Part shown: piece by piece, positions 31,732-38,870 of the stretch
Numbering within the stretch: position 1 is the first letter of the stretch
How the letters are laid out: each line of letters opens with the position of its first letter
From: a virus
Virus record (IMG/VR): IMGVR_UViG_3300008113_000294
Coordinates: 1-54,689 of that record
DNA: 54,689 bases
Direction: 5' to 3' (one strand)
Translations under genes and position numbers: made by a program
The notes under the pieces: generated by a model
What the model saw: the letters and a program-made list of their open reading frames with translations, nothing else
What the model was told of the DNA's origin: nothing
Database searches by the model: none

Positions 31732-31938
31732 ATGACGGATACACGATCAATCGTTAGCGTACAGGCGGTTAAGGTTCGCCAAGTTGACGGCAGCGGCACA
31801 ACAACAGCGTATCTTGATCACTTGTTGGTTACGCTTTATGGCGGCGAAAGCTTTTACACGCGGCCTTTGGGGCATCCCCTTTGCGCGTATGAAGGTCAAA
31901 TTCAAGACTGGATAGATGCTGGCGGCGTAATCACCTAA
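31732..31938 (+). CDS. Hypothetical protein downstream of tailspike, 68 aa
   Basis: Follows the spike gene by 2 bases. Contains VQAVKVRQVDGSGTTTAYLD, then CAYEGQIQDWIDAGGVIT, a small beta-to-alpha protein. Position suggests a spike assembly chaperone or small tail component. Overlaps the end of the convergent leftward gene by 8 bases, with no terminator seen between them. Confidence 0.55.
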   Translation: MTDTRSIVSVQAVKVRQVDGSGTTTAYLDHLLVTLYGGESFYTRPLGHPLCAYEGQIQDWIDAGGVIT

Positions 31939-32302
31939 GCCCTAAAAACTTTTCAACCTTATTGAATAGGCTCTCCACCTTTTGGCGCGGCGTCTTAGGT
32001 GCTTCAAAAAATAATTCAAAATCAGCATCGTGGTGAAACTTTCTAAAGGTTTCAAAATCCTCTTTATTGTCAAAAATCAGCACGCTGTTTCCGAAATAAT
32101 AAGCCAGCTTGTGACTCATTATGCTAACATTCACACCATGCAAATCTGTGTATCCCGGCGCGGGGAAAATTTGTAAAGCGTGAACGCCTGTTCTTGGATC
32201 ATACCCGTACTTCATGCGTATCTGGCTGGCATCCGCCACGTTTGGTTTTATTTTTTGAGGCTTTGGCGTTGGCTTTTTAAATTCCAAGATGTTATCCGTC
32301 AT
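31931..32302 (-). CDS. Hypothetical protein, 123 aa
   Basis: Last gene of a leftward cluster. Residues 1-30 are Lys/Pro-rich; the middle (KYGYDPRTGVHALQIFPAPG) and DNKEDFETFRKFHHDADFEL are unrecognised. It ends in a basic helix (KVESLFNKVEKFLGLR). Overlaps the next upstream gene by 4 bases. Function unknown. Confidence 0.5.
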   Translation of the reverse strand: MTDNILEFKKPTPKPQKIKPNVADASQIRMKYGYDPRTGVHALQIFPAPGYTDLHGVNVSIMSHKLAYYFGNSVLIFDNKEDFETFRKFHHDADFELFFEAPKTPRQKVESLFNKVEKFLGLR

Positions 32303-32553
32303 AGAGTTTCTAACTCCTCCTCAACATAGGGTGGCCATTCATTCCAGCCGCGCATTGCGCCGTATATTACAGCGAGCTGTTTCGTTTTAAAACCAGCAAT
32401 ATGCATAAAGGGAAAATGCTTTCGCAGAATAATGCAATAATAAGGTTTGGGGCATATCCAGCACCAGCGCAAAATGTCATCGGGGAATTCTGTTAACTCA
32501 AACGGACCCGTTTTGTTTCGGGCGTGCGCGAGTAATTCAGTCACGCGCCGCAC
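32299..32553 (-). CDS. Hypothetical protein, 84 aa
   Basis: Contains two Cys-Trp motifs (RWCWICPKPYYCIILRKHFP) and an aromatic C-terminus (GWNEWPPYVEEELETL). Could be a small metal-binding or DUF551-like protein, but there are too few landmarks. It overlaps its neighbours by 4 and 17 bases. Confidence 0.45.
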   Translation of the reverse strand: MRRVTELLAHARNKTGPFELTEFPDDILRWCWICPKPYYCIILRKHFPFMHIAGFKTKQLAVIYGAMRGWNEWPPYVEEELETL

Positions 32554-32770
32554 CGTTTGCTTTTGGTCTTTTGGAGTTGTTGAGCCAATCCCAATCTCTA
32601 ATTGACGCGAGGCCAGTCACTACGCCGCAATAGTGGCATATGCCGTGATGAAAGGTTGCAACGTGCTGCTCTGGCCATATCGCATCTCGCTCTTGTGCGC
32701 AGGGCGTACATATATAATTTTCATCCCCGGCGAGCCGCAACGTGCGCCTGTTATCGATTATTGCCGTCAT
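32537..32770 (-). CDS. Small zinc-ribbon-like protein, 77 aa
   Basis: Two Cys pairs spaced 24 residues apart (ICTPCAQ and CHYCGVV) with His between (HVATFHHGIC) suggest one zinc site; the ending SIRDWDWLNNSKRP is typical of small phage 'rDw' zinc proteins. Function unknown. Confidence 0.55.
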   Translation of the reverse strand: MTAIIDNRRTLRLAGDENYICTPCAQERDAIWPEQHVATFHHGICHYCGVVTGLASIRDWDWLNNSKRPKANGAARD

Positions 32771-32940
32771 GGTTTTTCATCCCTATTTTTAAAAGCTATT
32801 GCCGCGTTCAATTCAGCGGCTTCTTTTTCCGCCTGCTCATGGTAAAGCCAGCAGCTAACAGTAACGGCGGGCTTGTCATCTTTTACATAGCGAACCTCAG
32901 AGCCGAATTTTCCGCTGAATACAAAGTATTTTTCCGTCAT
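32767..32940 (-). CDS. Hypothetical protein, 57 aa
   Basis: Start ATG 32940 overlaps the stop of the upstream gene (ATGA), chosen over the earlier in-frame start, which would overlap more. Sequence: TEKYFVFSGKFGSEVRYVKD, then a helix (LYHEQAEKEAAELNAAIAFK). No family recognised. Confidence 0.45.
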   Translation of the reverse strand: MTEKYFVFSGKFGSEVRYVKDDKPAVTVSCWLYHEQAEKEAAELNAAIAFKNRDEKP

Positions 32941-33176
32941 TGTTGCCCACCATACCATTTTAGAAACTCAGCAGCACCACCTTCAAACATTCGCCCTTGC
33001 GCCCGCCACTTGCCCCGGCTGGGATAGAAGTCAACAAGGGGCTTATCCTTTTCACGAAAGAGGATTGTTTCACCGCCATTCGCTTTTGAGAATTTTACGT
33101 TGCTTTGCAGCAAGATATCCATGTTTTCTTTTTTTGTTATAGTCTTTTTACTCTGGATGGCCTGATAATCCTGCAT
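32937..33176 (-). CDS. Hypothetical protein, 79 aa
   Basis: An N-terminal basic region (QSKKTITKKENMDILLQ) precedes a short beta domain (VKFSKANGGETILFREKDKP) ending AAEFLKWYGGQQ. An alternative start at 33122 would remove the basic leader. Function unknown. Confidence 0.45.
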   Translation of the reverse strand: MQDYQAIQSKKTITKKENMDILLQSNVKFSKANGGETILFREKDKPLVDFYPSRGKWRAQGRMFEGGAAEFLKWYGGQQ

Positions 33177-33179
33177 CGT

Positions 33180-33365
33180 TTACACCTTCTTTTTTTTAAA
33201 GGAAAATTTTCTTGTTATTGCAACACGCGGCGATATATCCGCCATTAGCTTATATAGGCTCATGGCGATAGTCTTTTCGTTAAAATCAACCGTGCTATCA
33301 ACATAGATTAAATCTATTATTTCAGCCGATTGATTATCATTGGCCGTGCTTATTTCTTTTTCCAT
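33180..33365 (-). CDS. Hypothetical protein, 61 aa
   Basis: A small protein with an acidic N-terminus (STANDNQSAEIIDLIYVDST) and a very basic tail (RVAITRKFSFKKKKV). It lies within a tightly packed leftward cluster. Function unknown. Confidence 0.4.
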   Translation of the reverse strand: MEKEISTANDNQSAEIIDLIYVDSTVDFNEKTIAMSLYKLMADISPRVAITRKFSFKKKKV

Positions 33366-33559
33366 AGGCGTTGCCGTCTGTTGTCATTTATAGGCGCTTT
33401 AAGTTTAGATAGGCCGTATTGCTTCCCCACAACTCTATGCACTGGTTTGCGGCTCTTTGCCCGCAGTATTTCGTGGATAGCCAGCACCGCAATCGCAATT
33501 GAAGTTGAAATAAAGAAAAGAATCATGAGTATATTTGGGACGCCTGCAAAGCTGCTCAT
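33350..33559 (-). CDS. Single-span membrane protein, 69 aa
   Basis: Residues about 8-30 are one transmembrane helix (PNILMILFFISTSIAIAVLA) with a basic cytoplasmic tail (KSRKPVHRVVGKQYGLSKLK). It sits next to the lysis cassette but on the other strand, so a lysis-related role is possible but unsupported. Confidence 0.5.
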   Translation of the reverse strand: MSSFAGVPNILMILFFISTSIAIAVLAIHEILRAKSRKPVHRVVGKQYGLSKLKAPINDNRRQRLWKKK

Positions 33560-33732
33560 GCTGCTAGCTCCTCAGTGTTTGTCATGCCCAATTCAGCACG
33601 CACAATGCCGATAATGCTTTCCATATTATCCGGGATTGCCTTGTTGCTTTGTATAAATTGCAGAGCATCTAGGGCTAGTATAAGCGTAGATTTTGTACTA
33701 TTAGTTGTAATGTTTTCGCTAGGTGTTTTCAT
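33556..33732 (-). CDS. First gene of leftward cluster, 58 aa
   Basis: ATG 33732 has GGAG about 6 bases upstream, while the alternative ATG 33744 would lie almost at the predicted transcription start. The sequence contains STLILALDALQFIQSNKAIP and IIGIVRAELGMTNTEE, a short helical protein. Function unknown. Confidence 0.5.
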   Translation of the reverse strand: MKTPSENITTNSTKSTLILALDALQFIQSNKAIPDNMESIIGIVRAELGMTNTEELAA

Positions 33733-33753
33733 TTTTGGCTCCATGTGATATTG

Positions 33754-33781
33754 TTAATAACGAGTTAATTAACGCAGTCAA
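33754..33781 (-). promoter_or_regulatory. Leftward promoter TTGACT-N16-TATTAA
   Basis: Reading leftward, TTGACT (33781-33776), a 16-base spacer and TATTAA (33759-33754) lie upstream of the seven-gene cluster. The predicted start near 33747 leaves only a few bases before the ribosome site GGAG. The intergenic region also carries the start of the rightward lysis genes. Confidence 0.5.
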
Positions 33782-33862
33782 GAAATAAACGTCAAGTTTA
33801 TTTGAGGTGCTAAAAAAGATGAACATTGTAACGCAAACAATGCTTGATGAGGGCGGCCAGAA

Positions 33863-34174
33863 ATGAGCAACAATGTTGTGTGCTTGTCAAGAAATGCCCC
33901 TGAAAGAACGGGGAGGCTTTTTCTAATGACGCATGATGTAAATGATTTATTTAGGCTTTTGTCTGTAATGGAAGAGAGACAAAAAAATCATCAAAAAGAT
34001 TTTGAAGTCTTTAAGGAAGAGTTCAAAGAAAAACAAAAAACATTGCATAGCCGGATTGATTCCCTAGAGCAAACACGCACAAAATGGGCAACAGGTGCAA
34101 CTGTTTTATTCGCTCTTGGCGCAGCTAGCGACCAGATATTTAAGGCTATTTCATCTATTCTAACGAAGGTTTAA
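33863..34174 (+). CDS. XhlA-like membrane protein, 103 aa
   Basis: The N-terminal 25 residues precede a coiled coil (MEERQKNHQKDFEVFKEEFK, EKQKTLHSRIDSLEQTRTKW) and a C-terminal transmembrane helix (ATGATVLFALGAASDQIFKA). This matches the XhlA/hemolysin-accessory layout that accompanies holins in phage lysis modules. It directly precedes the endolysin gene. ATG 33863 is preceded by GAGGGCGG. Its partner would be the holin downstream. Confidence 0.6.
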   Translation: MSNNVVCLSRNAPERTGRLFLMTHDVNDLFRLLSVMEERQKNHQKDFEVFKEEFKEKQKTLHSRIDSLEQTRTKWATGATVLFALGAASDQIFKAISSILTKV

Positions 34175-34180
34175 AAGACA

Positions 34181-34717
34181 ATGAGTGATATTTTTGACAC
34201 GGCCATTATCTCAATATTAGAGAATGAAGGCGGTTTTAGTGATGATCCTACGGATCGCGGCGGGCGCACTCAGTACGGAATCACACAGGCCACTTATGAT
34301 GGCTGGAATGACAGCAAAGACAAAAAGCGCGTTGACGTTGCTAAAATAACACATGAAGAGGCAATAGAAATTTACCGCGCTAACTATTGGGACGCGGGTA
34401 AGTTTGAGTTAATCGAAAGCCCCCTTATTGCCAGCAAACTCTTTGACCTTGCCGTTAATTGCGGCGTTGGCGCTGCCTCTATCCTGTTGCAGGATGCCGT
34501 CAATATCTGTAGCAGGGCGCAGTTAAGCCTTGACGGCTCAATAGGTCCTAAGACCGCGCAGGCGGCAAACGCCATAGATGAAACGTTGCTTTATAACATG
34601 GTGCGGTTTCTGGCCGCCCACCGCTATTTAAACCTCATTAACAAAAGCCCTGATCAGGTAAAATTCCGCCGGGGCTGGTTATTGCGCCTTTCAAAAGACA
34701 ACATCCCAAAGGATTAA
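34181..34717 (+). CDS. GH108 peptidoglycan hydrolase (endolysin), 178 aa
   Basis: The N-terminus has the GH108 motif: ISILENEGGFSDDPTDRGG (Glu16 the likely acid catalyst) and RTQYGITQATYDGW. The C-terminal part (LDGSIGPKTAQAANAIDETL) resembles the peptidoglycan-binding-3 domain, and LSKDNIPKD ends it. GH108 enzymes cleave the glycan strand during lysis. There is no signal peptide, so a holin is needed. Neighbours are the XhlA-like protein and the holin. Confidence 0.85.
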   Translation: MSDIFDTAIISILENEGGFSDDPTDRGGRTQYGITQATYDGWNDSKDKKRVDVAKITHEEAIEIYRANYWDAGKFELIESPLIASKLFDLAVNCGVGAASILLQDAVNICSRAQLSLDGSIGPKTAQAANAIDETLLYNMVRFLAAHRYLNLINKSPDQVKFRRGWLLRLSKDNIPKD

Positions 34718-34723
34718 AGGTTT

Positions 34724-35248
34724 ATGGCTGGCACTTGGAAAGAGATTGTTGCAACCGTTGCTCCCAGCCTGGCAACAGCAATAGGCGGACCTCTTTCTGG
34801 TTTGGCCGTTGCGGCTCTTGGTGATGTCTTTGGCTTATCGGATGCAACACAAGAACAGGTTGCGGCAGCCGTTGCCGGGGCGCGGCCAGACGACCTACTA
34901 AAGATAAAACAAGCTGAGATAGCTTTTGCGCAGCGGATGCGCGAGCTTGAAATAGACTTAGTACGAATTTCGGCTGGCGATAGGGATTCAGCGCGGCAAA
35001 GACAAATAGCGGTAAAAGACAAGATGCCCGCCCTGCTGGCAACCGCTGTTAGTTTAGGCTTTTTCGGGGTGCTGGTTTACCTGCTGCAAAACCAGATGCC
35101 CGAAAGCGGGAAAGAGGTTATCTTGCTGCTTATCGGGGCGCTATCCCGCGAGTTTGGGAACATCATGTCATACTATTTTGGCAGCAGCTCTGGATCAGAG
35201 CAAAAAACAAAGATAATGGCCGACCAGCTCAAGGGCGATGCCAAGTAG
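34724..35248 (+). CDS. Holin, 3TM-superfamily-like, 174 aa
   Basis: The N-terminal segment (ATAIGGPLSGLAVAALGDVF) and two later hydrophobic helices (ALLATAVSLGFFGVLVYLL, then VILLLIGALSREFGNIMS) give about three potential spans. The middle GDRDSARQRQIAVKDKMPAL is typical of the 'holin of 3TM' family found downstream of GH108 endolysins. It permits endolysin access to the wall. Its 3' end overlaps the convergent gene by 20 bases. Confidence 0.7.
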   Translation: MAGTWKEIVATVAPSLATAIGGPLSGLAVAALGDVFGLSDATQEQVAAAVAGARPDDLLKIKQAEIAFAQRMRELEIDLVRISAGDRDSARQRQIAVKDKMPALLATAVSLGFFGVLVYLLQNQMPESGKEVILLLIGALSREFGNIMSYYFGSSSGSEQKTKIMADQLKGDAK

Positions 35249-35678
35249 AATTATAGCAATCGGTATTCCATACCCCGCGTGAATCAAGCACCGCGTCTAT
35301 CTGTGCGCAGCTGTAGGGATCATAAAAGTTGTTAGTATCAAGTGTGGCGTATCCCCGCCGTAAAAGCGCTATGGCAATATTCTGAATGTTCGCCCCGGTA
35401 AGGCCGCTGATTCTGCATATGCCTGATAATCGGTTGCACTCAGTAAAACCGAACCGCAGCATGGAGTTTAGCAATTCTAAAGTGTCATAGGGGCATTTTT
35501 CCGTTGCCTTAAACCCCTTTATCCCCACCACCTGATAGTTCATTCCATCTAAGCGGATAAACACTAGCCCTTGGCTGTTTAAAAAAGCTGTTGGCGCGGT
35601 GCTAAACTTAATGATTAGAAGTATAAAAAAAACCGCCACTGCTGCAATGACGGTTCTCTTTAGGTGCTTTTTCTGCAT
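35229..35678 (-). CDS. Membrane-anchored SNase-like protein lacking obvious catalytic residues, 149 aa
   Basis: A signal-anchor helix covers residues 9-25 (TVIAAVAVFFILLIIKF). The rest follows a thermonuclease-like layout: GLVFIRLDGMNYQVVGIKGF, LNSMLRFGFTECNRLSGICR, ALLRRGYATLD and QIDAVLDSRGVW. The Arg/Asp/Glu triad expected in SNase is not evident, so it is probably an inactive relative with a binding or exclusion role. Overlaps the holin gene in convergent orientation. Confidence 0.55.
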   Translation of the reverse strand: MQKKHLKRTVIAAVAVFFILLIIKFSTAPTAFLNSQGLVFIRLDGMNYQVVGIKGFKATEKCPYDTLELLNSMLRFGFTECNRLSGICRISGLTGANIQNIAIALLRRGYATLDTNNFYDPYSCAQIDAVLDSRGVWNTDCYNSTWHRP

Positions 35679-35689
35679 AGGAATCTCCT

Positions 35690-36265
35690 TTAATGCGTTT
35701 GAATGAAGTCATCTAATTCTTTGTAAAACGATTGCATATTTTCTAAAGATTTAATGCTGGCGATATCGATATCATAATCAGCAGCAAATAATTTGATGGC
35801 TGCTTTAAGCGCAAAATCTATCGACCTAGCTTTATCTGAGTCCTTTATGTTTTTTAATTTTTCTTTATTTATAAAGGCATGCAGACCAATAAGTTTTATT
35901 TTAATATCGCCAGCTTGCTTGCTAAAGGCAACCCTAAGCACATAGACGGGGCATCCCAAATGAATTACGCCGTAACTGTACTCTTTTTCTTGATAGGCAA
36001 GATAACGAGGCACGGCAATATTTAGGCCGTCAAGTAAGAGCGCATCTTCATGGCGCAAATCGGATTGCACTGTAATCAGTGCATGCTTAACCTTTTCAGG
36101 GATAGGACGATCCGCATGGTAGTTTGTAATATTCGCTGAATTAAAAGTCCTGTTGAGCTTTTGCGCTAGCTTCTTAGCTAAATTCCGGTTTGTATATGGC
36201 ACGCCGCCATTCGCCTGAGTAATCGAGGCGATTATATTTTTCAGCTCTTTTATATCATTATTCAT
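35690..36265 (-). CDS. Hypothetical protein with HTH-like N-terminus, 191 aa
   Basis: Residues 1-75 resemble a phage regulator: TQANGGVPYTNRNLAKKLAQ, KLNRTFNSANITNYHADRPI and KVKHALITVQSDL, helix-turn-helix style. The C-terminal part (FALKAAIKLFAADYDIDIAS, MQSFYKELDDFIQTH) is helical. It could repress early genes. No known family and no obvious operator are seen. Confidence 0.45.
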   Translation of the reverse strand: MNNDIKELKNIIASITQANGGVPYTNRNLAKKLAQKLNRTFNSANITNYHADRPIPEKVKHALITVQSDLRHEDALLLDGLNIAVPRYLAYQEKEYSYGVIHLGCPVYVLRVAFSKQAGDIKIKLIGLHAFINKEKLKNIKDSDKARSIDFALKAAIKLFAADYDIDIASIKSLENMQSFYKELDDFIQTH

Positions 36266-36279
36266 TGACTAATCCATTT

Positions 36280-36307
36280 TTTATAGTATGTTTGCGGTTA
36301 AGCAAAA
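36280..36307 (-). promoter_or_regulatory. Weak leftward promoter candidate
   Basis: Leftward TTTTGC (36307-36302), a 16-base spacer and TATAAA (36285-36280) precede the ORF starting at 36265. The -10 box is good, the -35 poor. Confidence 0.35.
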
Positions 36308-36334
36308 TGGCTCCATCACCATTGCTTTAAAATC

Positions 36335-36382
36335 GCGCCCCGCTGCTTTTTACCCTATTAACGGCGGGGCGCTTCTTTTTTT
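36335..36382 (+). terminator. Strong hairpin terminator, probably bidirectional
   Basis: GCGCCCCGC (36335-36343) pairs with GCGGGGCGC (36364-36372), 9 GC-rich pairs, followed on the plus strand by TTCTTTTTTT. On the minus strand the stem is followed by GATTTT, so it may stop leftward transcripts too. It separates the lysis/SNase region from the early leftward genes. Confidence 0.8.
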
Positions 36383-36614
36383 ACGCTTCCAATGTTTGCC
36401 CTTTAAATGAAAAAGCAATGCTTTGGAAAACCGTTTTTTTATCTATAACTATGCTTAACCGTGCGGTGTTAACTATCGAATATATCCGCTGGCGGTTTAT
36501 ATTATGATGCGCCGCAACCTCCTCTATGGCAATTGGAAGCCCTACTATGCCTTCTTTGCCCCACTCTAAAAGAACCATTGATAAAATCTCAGTATCACTA
36601 AATTTTGTTGCCAT
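36381..36614 (-). CDS. Hypothetical HTH-like protein, 77 aa
   Basis: ATG 36614 has GGAG about 8 bases upstream and is preferred over the longer frame. The sequence includes VGLPIAIEEVAAHHNINRQR and IYSIVNTARLSIV, a helix-turn-helix. It may regulate the downstream helicase operon or itself. Unrecognised family. Confidence 0.5.
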   Translation of the reverse strand: MATKFSDTEILSMVLLEWGKEGIVGLPIAIEEVAAHHNINRQRIYSIVNTARLSIVIDKKTVFQSIAFSFKGQTLEA

Positions 36615-36679
36615 CTTTTTTGCTCCATTCTTTTTTTTTGTTTTGCATTGCCTTAATGCTTTATTAAACATCCTGTTTA

Positions 36680-37903
36680 CTATTGCAAGCTAAATCTTCT
36701 TATCGGAACCCCGGTTAATTGCCGCCCATTGTTGGTGACTGCCCATCCCTTATATTGAGGCGAATTAACAAGCTGTAAATTCTCTATTTTCCCAAATCGG
36801 ATTAGCGTGCCTGCTAAGTCAATAATAAGCGCATTGGCCTTTGACGGGTGCGGGCGCATGGCGCGGCCTATCATTTGATAGTAGAGCGCAAGAGAAAGCG
36901 TGGGGCGGCCTAATATGAGGCAATCAAGGGCGGGGAAGTCAAACCCCGTTGTAAGAACCCCCACATTGCATATCACTTGCACGCTGTCATCTTGACTCTT
37001 GAACGCCTCTAAAAGTTTCTTGCGCTCTTTTTTGGGTGTCTTGCCCGATAGCATAACCGCGTTGACATTCGCCTTGCAGAGCTGCTCAGCGCATAATGCG
37101 GCCTCCTCAACAAAGGGTAAAAAGATTATGATGCTTTTCCTGCCTAAGCTCAAAGCCCACAATGCTGAATCGTGCGCTTTTGCTACAATATCATAGTTCC
37201 TAGAACTTAGGTATTCGCGCATCGAATCTTCATCAAAATCAGACCCCGTTGTATTCAGGGTTAGCGCCAGCGGGTCAAAGTGAGTGTTGCGCCTGTAGAC
37301 AAGCGGGCATAGATAATTTTCGGCGTATAGCTCTTGAATCTGTGTCACATGGATAATGTCTGAGAAGTAACTAGGCCGTTCGCGTGGCAGTAAGTTTATT
37401 TTACTGTAAGGTTGCGTCTCGTTACCGTAGGCGTTGTATGCCTTCATTCTATATGGGGTTGCGCTTAGGCCGATAATTCTTTGAGCATTGATGCCCTCTA
37501 AAAGTTCTTTGTATTGCCCTTGCCCTGGCGAAACTAAGTGGCATTCATCTATGATGATATTCTTAAAAGACCGCAGATCCTCTATGTGGCTTATGGCCGT
37601 GCCGATAGTGGTGTATGTAACATGGCGGATCGTGCGTTCCCCGGCACTGGCCGATAGAATGCCCACTTGCGATTCAGGGAACCCATAGCCGATTAACTTT
37701 GAATAGTTTTGCTCTAGAATTTCTTTGTTAGGCTGAAAAACAAGGGTGCGCCCGCTTGTCTCTCTTGCAGTGTTAGCAACAACTAGCGATTTACCGCTAC
37801 CCGTTGGTAAAACGAGAATCCCCGGCGCTGCGCCCTCATGCTTTAAGTGCTTTACGGCTGCGCCTATGGCTTTTTCTTGATAATGGCGTAGCTTTATTGT
37901 CAT
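36680..37903 (-). CDS. SF2 DEAD/DEAH-box helicase, 407 aa
   Basis: The helicase motifs are complete: Walker A LPTGSGKS (residues 32-39), DECH (119-122), GLSATPYR (145-152) and motif VI QMIGRAMRPH (343-352). Family: superfamily II, of the type often encoded by phages near replication genes. It probably unwinds DNA at replication or recombination intermediates. It abuts the HEAGH protein gene with no intergenic space. Confidence 0.85.
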   Translation of the reverse strand: MTIKLRHYQEKAIGAAVKHLKHEGAAPGILVLPTGSGKSLVVANTARETSGRTLVFQPNKEILEQNYSKLIGYGFPESQVGILSASAGERTIRHVTYTTIGTAISHIEDLRSFKNIIIDECHLVSPGQGQYKELLEGINAQRIIGLSATPYRMKAYNAYGNETQPYSKINLLPRERPSYFSDIIHVTQIQELYAENYLCPLVYRRNTHFDPLALTLNTTGSDFDEDSMREYLSSRNYDIVAKAHDSALWALSLGRKSIIIFLPFVEEAALCAEQLCKANVNAVMLSGKTPKKERKKLLEAFKSQDDSVQVICNVGVLTTGFDFPALDCLILGRPTLSLALYYQMIGRAMRPHPSKANALIIDLAGTLIRFGKIENLQLVNSPQYKGWAVTNNGRQLTGVPIRRFSLQ

Positions 37904-38437
37904 TTAGTTTTGAAGCCACTTAGAAAGGTTAGGGTATATATTGCTTGGTTTGTGGCTGTGCATCCCCGGTCTTGCGCAAAAGCCTGCAGCGGCTAATCCA
38001 TTAATCCCCATATAATGACTGCTCTTTAATTGGATTCTTATCGTCGCGCCACTACCATCATAATCTTTATCATCTATGATCAACTTTTCACTCAAACCAA
38101 TTCTTTTCCCGAATGCATAAGCCCATGCGGTTGCCTCTGTATCGCCGCACTGCATGAAAGCACGCGCATCGCCAATGTCTGGATTGCTAAAGTCAATCTC
38201 TTTAGCCATAACCGACATGACGGCAGAAAGGTTATCTTGCGCTTTACCTCTGTATTTATTAGGAATAATCGCTAAGTGTCCTGCCTCATGCAAAATGTTA
38301 GATGGAGTTGCCTTTATGGGGCAATAAAAGATTTTTCCATTTTTTATTTGAACGCCATCAACAAAGCCTTTTGCACCGTTAAGAGGCAGGCATTCTATGC
38401 CTATATCGTTTAAAGCTATCGTAACTTTTTCTATCAT
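37904..38437 (-). CDS. HEAGH metalloprotease-like protein, 177 aa
   Basis: HEAGH (residues 50-54) is a zinc-binding HExxH motif, with a candidate third ligand Glu101 in GDTEATAWAYAF. The C-terminal GMHSHKPSNIYPNLSKWLQN matches a conserved phage family with this arrangement. Similar proteins (ImmA/IrrE-like) cleave repressors, but here no repressor pair is visible, so the substrate is unknown. Overlaps the next gene by 4 bases. Confidence 0.65.
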   Translation of the reverse strand: MIEKVTIALNDIGIECLPLNGAKGFVDGVQIKNGKIFYCPIKATPSNILHEAGHLAIIPNKYRGKAQDNLSAVMSVMAKEIDFSNPDIGDARAFMQCGDTEATAWAYAFGKRIGLSEKLIIDDKDYDGSGATIRIQLKSSHYMGINGLAAAGFCARPGMHSHKPSNIYPNLSKWLQN

Positions 38438-38631
38438 GAAGCCCGCCTAGCTATCCTTTCGAGCCACTCAAACTGTGCGGGGCTGATCGTCATAAGGTCA
38501 TGCAGGCTTTTAAACTTGCGCTGCAAATCATCTATAAACTTTTCCTCTTGCGGGTTTAGGTCATCAACGTTGGCGGCGCGAGCCAGCAGCTCTTGATGCT
38601 CAATCATGTATTCTCTGTTGCCGATACTCAT
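38434..38631 (-). CDS. Small phage protein, 65 aa
   Basis: Helical protein with the pattern 'MIEHQELLARAANVDDLNPQ EEKFIDDLQRKFK' and 'ISPAQFEWLERIARR' seen in small phage proteins near replication genes. Function unknown. ATGA overlaps on both sides. Confidence 0.55.
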   Translation of the reverse strand: MSIGNREYMIEHQELLARAANVDDLNPQEEKFIDDLQRKFKSLHDLMTISPAQFEWLERIARRAS

Positions 38632-38870
38632 AAGCTATCCTTTCTCAAATAATCATAAGAGCCAATATTCAGAAGGATTACGCCAGCAACTTCATCGGTT
38701 GTATGGCCTAATTTTTTCGCCACCTCACCAATACTTAAGCCCTCTCTAAAGGTATCAAGGATGCGTTGCCGCTGCTCTTGCGGCAATCCCTTTGCGACCT
38801 CAGTCCATGGCTTTGGTGTGGCCTTGAATTTCATTCGAGCCACAAAGAGTTGCGCCGATCTTTTACTCAT
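38628..38870 (-). CDS. HTH regulator-like protein, 80 aa
   Basis: Residues about 40-75 (RQRILDTFREGLSIGEVAKK, LGHTTDEVAGVILLN) form a helix-turn-helix typical of small DNA-binding proteins. ATG at 38834 is an alternative start. Located between the methyltransferase and the metalloprotease-like gene, it could regulate that operon. Confidence 0.55.
   Translation of the reverse strand: MSKRSAQLFVARMKFKATPKPWTEVAKGLPQEQRQRILDTFREGLSIGEVAKKLGHTTDEVAGVILLNIGSYDYLRKDSL

Noticed and set aside
33819-33866. 15-codon open frame directly upstream of the XhlA-like gene, ending in an ATGA overlap
   Set aside because: Too short and without a convincing ribosome site. It could be a leader peptide, but nothing else supports it.
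34714-35042. Two reverse-strand ORFs opposite the holin gene
   Set aside because: Ser/Ala/Arg-rich shadows of the GC-rich holin frame; no start sites or family features.
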